Shown piece by piece: positions 57,500 through 64,000 of a stretch of DNA of 64,000 bases. The first letter of the stretch is position 1. Every line of letters starts with the position of its first letter. Where the stretch lies: NCBI GenBank assembly GCA_963989385.1, contig OZ022501.1, forward strand, positions 21,476,102 through 21,540,101, written 5' to 3'. The notes below the pieces were generated by a model that searched no databases, was not told the origin of the DNA, and worked only from the letters and a program-made list of their open reading frames with translations. Made by a program: the position numbers and the translations under genes. The DNA comes from Ctena decussata. Taxonomy: Eukaryota > Mollusca > Bivalvia > Lucinida > Lucinidae.

Positions 57500-59365
57500 A
57501 GGGAAACATGAGGGCCAAGAAGCTCTGAATTTCTTGACTCTGAACCGCTCACCTAAGCAAAAATAGCCATCAGAGGAGATGGCAAATCCCCCGACCGAAG
57601 ACCCCCACGGGCCTTAGTAAAAAGGGTGCACTTCAAAACACATATTAGTAATATATTGTCATTGTTTTATGCTTCTTGATTGACATTAACTGTTACCAGA
57701 TGCATGATTATCTAACACTCAGACTAAAACAGTATGCCTGACTGCTAAAAAGAGGTAATATCTACCATATACACAAATGTATAGCATACGACACATTCAA
57801 CTTTCAAAATGTGTGAATAACTTCTAAAGTACAAGCCCTACAAACCTAATTTTGAGCTCTCTAGTAAGTGAATTTGGACAAAAAATCCAAATCTGGATTT
57901 TTTTTTTTTTTTTTAGGGGGGGGGGGGGGGGTTGCGGGAATGTGGAGGGGTCAGAGAGAGTTAGGAACACTGATAAGATATCACAGCATGATCATCAATA
58001 TTCTAAAAGGTACACAGTTATTCAAATTCTGGAGCTGGCCAGGGTTATACAGATATGGAGCAGAGACTCAAACAGCAGCTCAAACTACCAAAGGGAAATA
58101 ACTCACAGAGTATAAAAGCAAGAGTTATCATTCATGTATGAGACAAATTGTCATGACCTGTTCTGCATATCTGTAAAGTATCATGAAAATATTTCAAAAG
58201 GTATTCAAGCTATGGAGCGGACACCTAAAATCATCAAAGGGAAATAAGTCCAAAAGTAATAAAGCAAGAGTTGTCATTCTTGTTCGCGACACATCATCAT
58301 GACCTGTTCTACATATCTGTGAAGTATCATGAAAATATTCCAAAAGGTATTCAAGTTATAGAGCGGACACGAAATCACACCTAAAACCATCAAGGGGAAA
58401 TAACTCAAAAAGTAAGAAAGCAGGAGTTGTCATTCTTGTTCGCGACACATTGTCATGACCTGTTCTACATATCTGTGAAGTATCACGAAAATATTTCAAA
58501 GGTATTCAAGTTATAGAGCGGAAACGAAATCGCACCTAAAATGATCAAGGGGAAATAACTCAAAAAGTAAGAAAGCAAGAGTTGTCATTCTTGTTCGCGA
58601 CACACCATCATGACCTGTTCTACATATCTGTGAAGTATCATGAGAATATTCCAAAGGGTATTCTAGTTATAGAGCGGACACGAATCTGCCAAAAAATCAC
58701 ACCTAAAACTATCAAGGGGAAATAACTCAAAAAGTGAGAAAGCAAGAGTTGTCATTCTTGTTCGCGACACATCGTCATGACCTGTTCTACATTTCTGTGA
58801 AGTATCATGTAAATATTCCAAAGGGTATTCAAGTTACAGAGCGGACACGAATCTGCGAAAAAATCACCAAAGGGGAGATAATTCAAAAAGTACAATAGCA
58901 AGAGTTACCATTCTTGTACGCGACACATCGTCATGACCTGTTCTACATAACTGTGAAGTATCATGAAAATATTCCAAAGGGTATTCAAGATATAGAGCGG
59001 ACAAGAAAAATGTTTACGGACGGACGGACAGACGGACGGACGGACGGACGCCAGGCTCATCGCTATATCCCCCGAACCTTTCGGTCGGGGGATAAAAATG
59101 ACAAGTCAGTCGTCCGCCGTGCGGCATCAACAATTTGCCATCCTGGACCCTAGGGTCACTATTTGAACAAACTTGGCAGATGTCCATCAGACAATGCTTC
59201 ATACCAAATATCAAAGCCCAAGGCTAAGGGGTTTAAGAGAAGATGTCATTTTAAGCAAATTGTTGATGCCGCACGACAGGCGACTGACAAAGCACGACGG
59301 ACACTGAGTGATCACAATAGCTCAACCTGAGCCTATGGCTCAGGTGAGCTAAACAGGGAAAGAAG
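57500..59365 (-). mobile_element. agctcacc-type Helentron-like element interrupted by another Helentron-like element
   Basis: Left (3') end agggccaagaagctctgaat ... accgctcaccta (57510-57555); right (5') end agctcaacctgagcctatgg then ctcaggtgagcta (59325-59351), preceded by gccgcacgacagg and a ~165-bp unit (ccctagggtcactatttgaa). The nested copy occupies about 57565-59094. Confidence 0.7.
57565..59094 (-). mobile_element. Helentron/pearl-like element (tcccccgaccgaa ends) with ~155-bp core and ACGG microsatellite
   Basis: Left (3') hairpin gccatc/gatggc at 57566-57583 then aatcccccgaccgaag; right (5') tttcggtcgggggata. A (gacg)n run lies at 59015-59050. About six core units from about 58090 with gacctgttctacatatctgt, gaagtatcatgaaaatattc and gggaaataactcaaaaagt. 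A T16-A-G16 tract is at 57899-57931. Confidence 0.83.
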
Positions 59366-59377
59366 CACACACACAAC

Positions 59378-62232
59378 AAGAGGCCCAAATGGGCCTGATA
59401 TCGCTCACCTGGCTTTTGTGCAACGGGACCATTCTGATACAAAATTGGTCCAATTCCAGAGATTTTCTCAATTTCACATTTTGCTACTTTTAGTAACAGA
59501 GGCCAACTTGTCTGGTCTTTGTATATTCAATTTTGAAACACCTCAAGGCAAGAATCATTTTGCCAAAAATTTAATCAAAATCCATTCAGGGGTTACTGAG
59601 ATATTGTCAGTTTCATGTTTTGTGCTACTTTAAGTGGTAGATGGCAGCCATTTTAGAATGCCAAAATGCAAAAAATTGAAAAGCTTTCATGCAAGGACCA
59701 TGCATTTTGACACAAAATTGGTCCAGTTCCATTGCAATTTTTCTAATTTTCAAATTTTGCTATTTTAAGTAACAGAGACCAACTTGACGGGTCAATATTT
59801 GTTAATTTGTGAAACAAATCAAAGCAAGAATCATTTTGCTACAAATTTCGTCTCAATCGCTTTAGCGGTTAATGAGATGTTGTCATTTTCATGTTTTGTG
59901 CTATTTTAGTAACGGCAGATGGCTACCATCTTGGAATGCCAAAATGCAGAAAATCGAAAAAGCTTAATGAAAGGACCATTCTGACAGAAAATTAGTCCAA
60001 TTCCATTGAGTTTTTCTTATTTTCACATTTTCTTAATTTTAGTAACAAAGGTCATTATGACTTGTCTATATTTAGTTACTTTTGAAACATCTAAACGCAA
60101 AAAACATTTTTACACAAATTTCGTCAAAATCTATTAAGAGGTTACTGAGATATTGTCATTTTCATGTTTTGTGCTATTTTTAGTAATGGCAGATGGTGGC
60201 CATCTTGGAATGCCAAATTGCAATTAATCGAAATGGCTTCATGTAAGGAACATTCTGCCACAAAATTGGTCCAATTCTATTCAAGGGTTCTTGAGTAATT
60301 GTCATTTTAATGTTTGTGCTATTTTTAGTAACAGCAGATGTCGGCCATCTTGGAAAGCCAAATTGCAATTAATCGAAACTGCTTCATGCAAGGAACATTC
60401 TGACACAAAATTGGTCGAATTCCATTCAAGGGTTCTTGAGTTATTGTCATTTTTATGTTTGTGCTATTTTTAGTAACGGCAGATGTCGGCCATCTTGGAA
60501 AGCCATATTGCAATTAATCGAAACGGCTTCATGCAAGGAACATTCTGACACAAAATTGGTCCAATTCTATTCAAGGGTTCTTGAGTAATTGTCATTTTAT
60601 GTTTGTGCTATTTTTAGTAACGTCAGATGTCGGCCATCTTGGAAAGCCAAATTGCAATTAATCGAAACTGCTTCGTGCAAGGAACATTCTGACACAAAAT
60701 TGGTCGAATTCCATTCAAGGGTTCTTGAGTAATTGTCATTTTAATGTTTGTGCTATTTTTAGTAACAGCAGATGTCGGCCATCTTGGAAAGCCAAATTGC
60801 AATTAATCGAAACTGCTTCATGCAAGGAATATTCTGACACAAAATTGGTCGAATTCCATTCAAGGGTTCTTGAGTTATTGTCATTTTTATGTTTGTGCTA
60901 TTTTTAGTAACGGCAGATGTCGGCCATCTTGGAAAGCCAAATTGCAATTAATCGAAATGGCTTCATGTAAGGAACATTCTGACACAAAATTGGTCGAATT
61001 CCATTCAAGGGTTCTTGAGTAATTGTCATTTTTATGTTTGTGCTATTTTTAGTAACGACAGGAAGCCATATTGCAATTAATCGAAACTGCTTCATGCAAG
61101 GAACATTCTGACACAAAATTGGTCGAATTCCATTCAAGGGTTCTTGAGTAATTGTCATTTTTATGTTTGTGCTATTTTTAGTAATGGCAGATGTCGGCCA
61201 TCTTGGAAAGCCAAATTGCAATTAATCGAAACGGCTTCATGCAAGGAACATTCTGACACAAAATTGGTCGAATTCCATTCAAGGGTTCTTGAGTAATTGT
61301 CAATTGTCATGTTTATGTTTGTGCTATTTTTAGTAACGGCCCCCATGGTGGCCATCTTGGATAGTCAACTGGCACAAAATTGAAATAATTCCTTTCAAGG
61401 AGCATTTCTGACCAAAAGGAGCATTTCTGACCCAATCTGACCACAATTGATTGCGTTTTCTTGAGATACTGACATTTGAGCAAAATCGGTCTTGCAAACG
61501 CTAAGTAGATCACTGTGACCTAATTCCACTATAGGTTTTTTAATTTTTACAATTTTTAATCCCAAGGTCCCATTAATGTTCCACGCAAACTTTCAACCAA
61601 ATATACCAAATGCTTCTGGAGAAGAAGTTGATTTTGTTGTTTTTGCTATTTTTAGTAACGGCGGCCATCTTGGATTCTTGACCTGATCCAATTTTACAAT
61701 TTTAAAACCCTGCAGTCTGGTCATGCTCCATGTGAAATTTGAGACCCATGGGTGCAGTGGTTTTAGAGAAGAAGTTGTTTGAAGTCGTTTGAATAAGTCG
61801 TTTTTTGACAATGGCATTTGAGCAAAATTACACTCGTAAACAGAAAGTAGGTCACTGTGACAAAACTCCGCTACAGATTTTTTTCATTTTTACAATTTTG
61901 AATACCAAGGTTTCACTGATGTTCCATGCCAAAATTCAGACAAATATACCCAGTGGTTCTGGAGAAGAAGTTTATTTTGTTGTGTTTGCTATTTTTAGTA
62001 ACGGCGGCCATCTTGGATTTTCAACCTGACCCAATTTTACAATTCTGAGACCCTGGAGTCAGGTCATGCTCCATGTGAAATTTGAGAACCATGGGACCAG
62101 TAGTTTTACAGAAGAAGATGTTTGAATATTTGTTTTTAGGTGTTGACGGACACATTTCGGGACGATGCACGACGCATGCATTGGTATGACAATAGCTCAC
62201 TATGGCCCTTCGGGCCAGGTGAGCTAAAAATT
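59378..62232 (-). mobile_element. agctcacc-type Helentron-like element with ~146-bp core (8+ copies)
   Basis: Left (3') end acaagaggcccaaatgggcc then tgatatcgctcacctgg (hairpin ggccca/tgggcc); right (5') end atggcccttcgggccaggtg then agcta. Core units from about 60165 to 61345 carry ttcatgcaaggaacattctg, acacaaaattggtcgaattc and gatgtcggccatcttggaaa; more diverged units on both sides. Confidence 0.83.
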
Positions 62233-62264
62233 GACAAAGGTTCAAGAAAGACTTGCACACTAAA

Positions 62265-63545
62265 CTTAACAAGAGGGCCAAGATGCCCTGAATCACTCAC
62301 CTGAGTAAAAAGGTTAAAGGTCAAACTATGGTCATCATTTGAACCTGATAGTTTGCAACCATTTCCAAATGGTTGTGAAGAAGGAGAACTTTGAATATTT
62401 TTCTATGTATTGCTATGGTTCAAACCCAGGACCCCCTCGAGCGGGGCCATTTTGGACCCTGGGGCCATTATTTAAATAATCTTGGTTCAAACCTTGGACT
62501 CCCTGCCCATGGGCCACCATTTCAATAAACTTGGTAAAGGACTATTAGGCCAAGCTACATAACAAATTTCAAGCATCTGAGCCTTGCAGTTCTGAAGAAG
62601 AAGATTTTTGAATAGTTTTCTATATATTTCTATATAGTTTTCTATATATTTCTATGGGTCAAACCCAGGACCCCCTGGGGCGGAGCCATTTTGGACCCTG
62701 GGGCCATCATTAGAACAACATTGGTAAAGGACTACTAGGCAATGCTACATACAAATTTCAATTATCTGAGCCATGCAGTTCTGAAGAAGAAGATTTTTGA
62801 ATATTTCCTATGTATTACTATGATTCAAACATGGGACTCCCTGCCCCGGGGCCATTATGGCCCTGGGGCCACCATTTGAACAAACTTGGTAGAGGACCAC
62901 TAGGCAATGCTACATACCAAATTTCAAGCATCTGAGCCAAGCAGTTCTGGAGAGGAAGATTTTTAAGTATATTTTAGTTTCAAACCAATGACCCCCCTGC
63001 CCACGGGCCATTTTTGACCCTCGGGCCATCATTTGAACAAACATGGTAAAGGACCACTAGGCAATGCTACATACCAAATTTCAAGCATCTGAGCTTTGCA
63101 GTTTTGAAGAAGATTTTTGAATATGTTTTCTATGTATTTCTACGGTTCAAACTTGGGACTCCTTGCCCAGGGGTCATTTTTGACCCTGGGGCCAACATTT
63201 GAACAAACTTGGTAGAGGACTACTAGGCAATGCTACATACCGAATTTCAAGCATCTAAACCAAGCAGTTCTAGAGAAGAAGAAATTGAAGTATATTTTAG
63301 TGTTGAACCCAAGACCCCCTACCCCATGGCCATTTTGCCTTGGGGCTACCATTTGAACAAACTTGGTAGAGGTCCACTAGACAAAACGCTTCACACCAAA
63401 TATCAAAGGCCTAGGCCTAGCAGTTTCAGAGAAGATGTCATTTAAAGCAAATTGTAGACGGCGCACAACAACGACACACGATGCATGACGGACACTGGTG
63501 ATCACAAAAGCTCAACCTGAACCTATGGCTCAGGTGAGCTAGTAA
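62265..63545 (-). mobile_element. agctcacc-type Helentron-like element with ~165-190-bp core (about 6 copies)
   Basis: Left (3') end aacaagagggccaagatgcc then ctgaatcactcacctga; right (5') end ctcaacctgaacctatggct then caggtgagcta. Units share accctggggccatcatttga, gcaatgctacataccaaatt and cagttctgaagaagaagatt. It starts about 33 bp after the preceding element. Confidence 0.83.
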
Positions 63546-64000
63546 GCAGCTCTTTCCCAAATATGTGGCCATAAGCACCAGAAAGAAAATTTGACCTTGC
63601 CACAAACACTGTCAAGGTCAACCCAAGGTCATCATTTGAACAATCTTTGGCCAAAATCTTCAAAACTTTCCATGGAATCTCAAGTTCTAGCATTTTCCAA
63701 TATTTGACCTTGCTGTAAAATAGGTCAAGGTCAACCCAAGATCATTATTTGAACAATCTTGGCAGTACTTGAGAACTTGCTCCATATCAAATTTCTAGGC
63801 CATTGATTAATTGGTTTTAGAGAAGATGATAGGGGCCTGGCGGCCATGTTGATCATGTGACCCAGAATGTTAGAACAAACTAGAAATGTTTTTCAGAGAA
63901 AAACTGATGTCCCCCCACCAGCCCATTTCCCATCCCCTCTAATGAATAACAAGAGGGCCATGATCTAAAGAGATCCTACACGAAGACTGTGTCCTTGAAA
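63546..64000. repeat. Further Helentron-like sequence running off the window
   Basis: 63590-63780 has two copies of gtcaaggtcaacccaag then atcatt(t)atttgaacaatc. A new 3'-type end begins at 63950 (aacaagagggccatgatcta), so another reverse copy probably starts here. Confidence 0.5.

Noticed and set aside
53201..64000. Further YTHDC1 exons upstream
   Set aside because: I scanned for minus-strand R/G-rich or YTH-domain-like reading with AG/GT borders and saw only repeats; the YTH domain is probably outside the window.

Overview
The window is eukaryotic: a gene-poor, AT-rich, intron- and repeat-dense stretch of animal genome, most likely from a bivalve mollusc. The exons encode conserved animal proteins. 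The repeats include many elements built like the bivalve 'pearl'/Helentron group (family-specific tandem-repeat core, ACGG microsatellite, short subterminal inverted repeats, 3' hairpin), several tRNA-derived SINE families and many fold-back MITEs. The taxon is inferred from repeat style; no species is claimed.

Two genes converge tail to tail. On the + strand, 505-15006 holds the last eleven coding exons of CARM1 (PRMT4, histone/coactivator arginine methyltransferase). All splice sites are GT/AG and phases are consistent. They encode 463 residues from the catalytic core to the stop; the N-terminal ~150 residues lie upstream of the window. On the - strand, 53082 down to 37795 holds the C-terminal exons of YTHDC1 (YT521-B, nuclear m6A reader): an R/G-rich segment, an SYNDYMREF segment, a Pro/Tyr/Ser segment, and a terminal YDRDVEDFLRRT motif followed by an RE/RD/RS tail. 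Its YTH domain lies beyond 64 kb. Between the two stop codons (15-37.8 kb) I see no conserved protein.

The remainder is mostly transposable elements. 0-15 kb: CARM1 introns filled with SINEs, fold-back MITEs, a 905-bp pogo-like TIR element ending 39 bp before an exon, and two Helentron-like elements ending about 27 bp before another. 15-20 kb: CARM1 3' flank with many MITEs. 20-26 kb: three long tandem arrays. 26-29 kb: a three-deep nested insertion. 29-33 kb: MITEs. 33.4-37.1 kb: a Helentron-like element whose core holds a near-identical 971-bp triplication. 37.8-53 kb: YTHDC1 exons separated by MITEs, SINEs, a LINE 3' end and TIR elements. 53-56 kb: a degenerate minisatellite invaded by a MITE, a broken mariner and a SINE. 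56-64 kb: a hAT-like MITE and back-to-back, partly nested Helentron-like tandem arrays.

No RNA gene, CRISPR array or prokaryotic system is present. The tRNA-like stretches are SINE heads. The points most worth checking are an 85-bp tandem duplication at a YTHDC1 splice donor that may have created a new microexon, the 971-bp triplication that captured an element terminus, precise target duplications around perfect or near-perfect palindromes, and an 883-bp TIR element carrying seven copies of a 20-bp motif.
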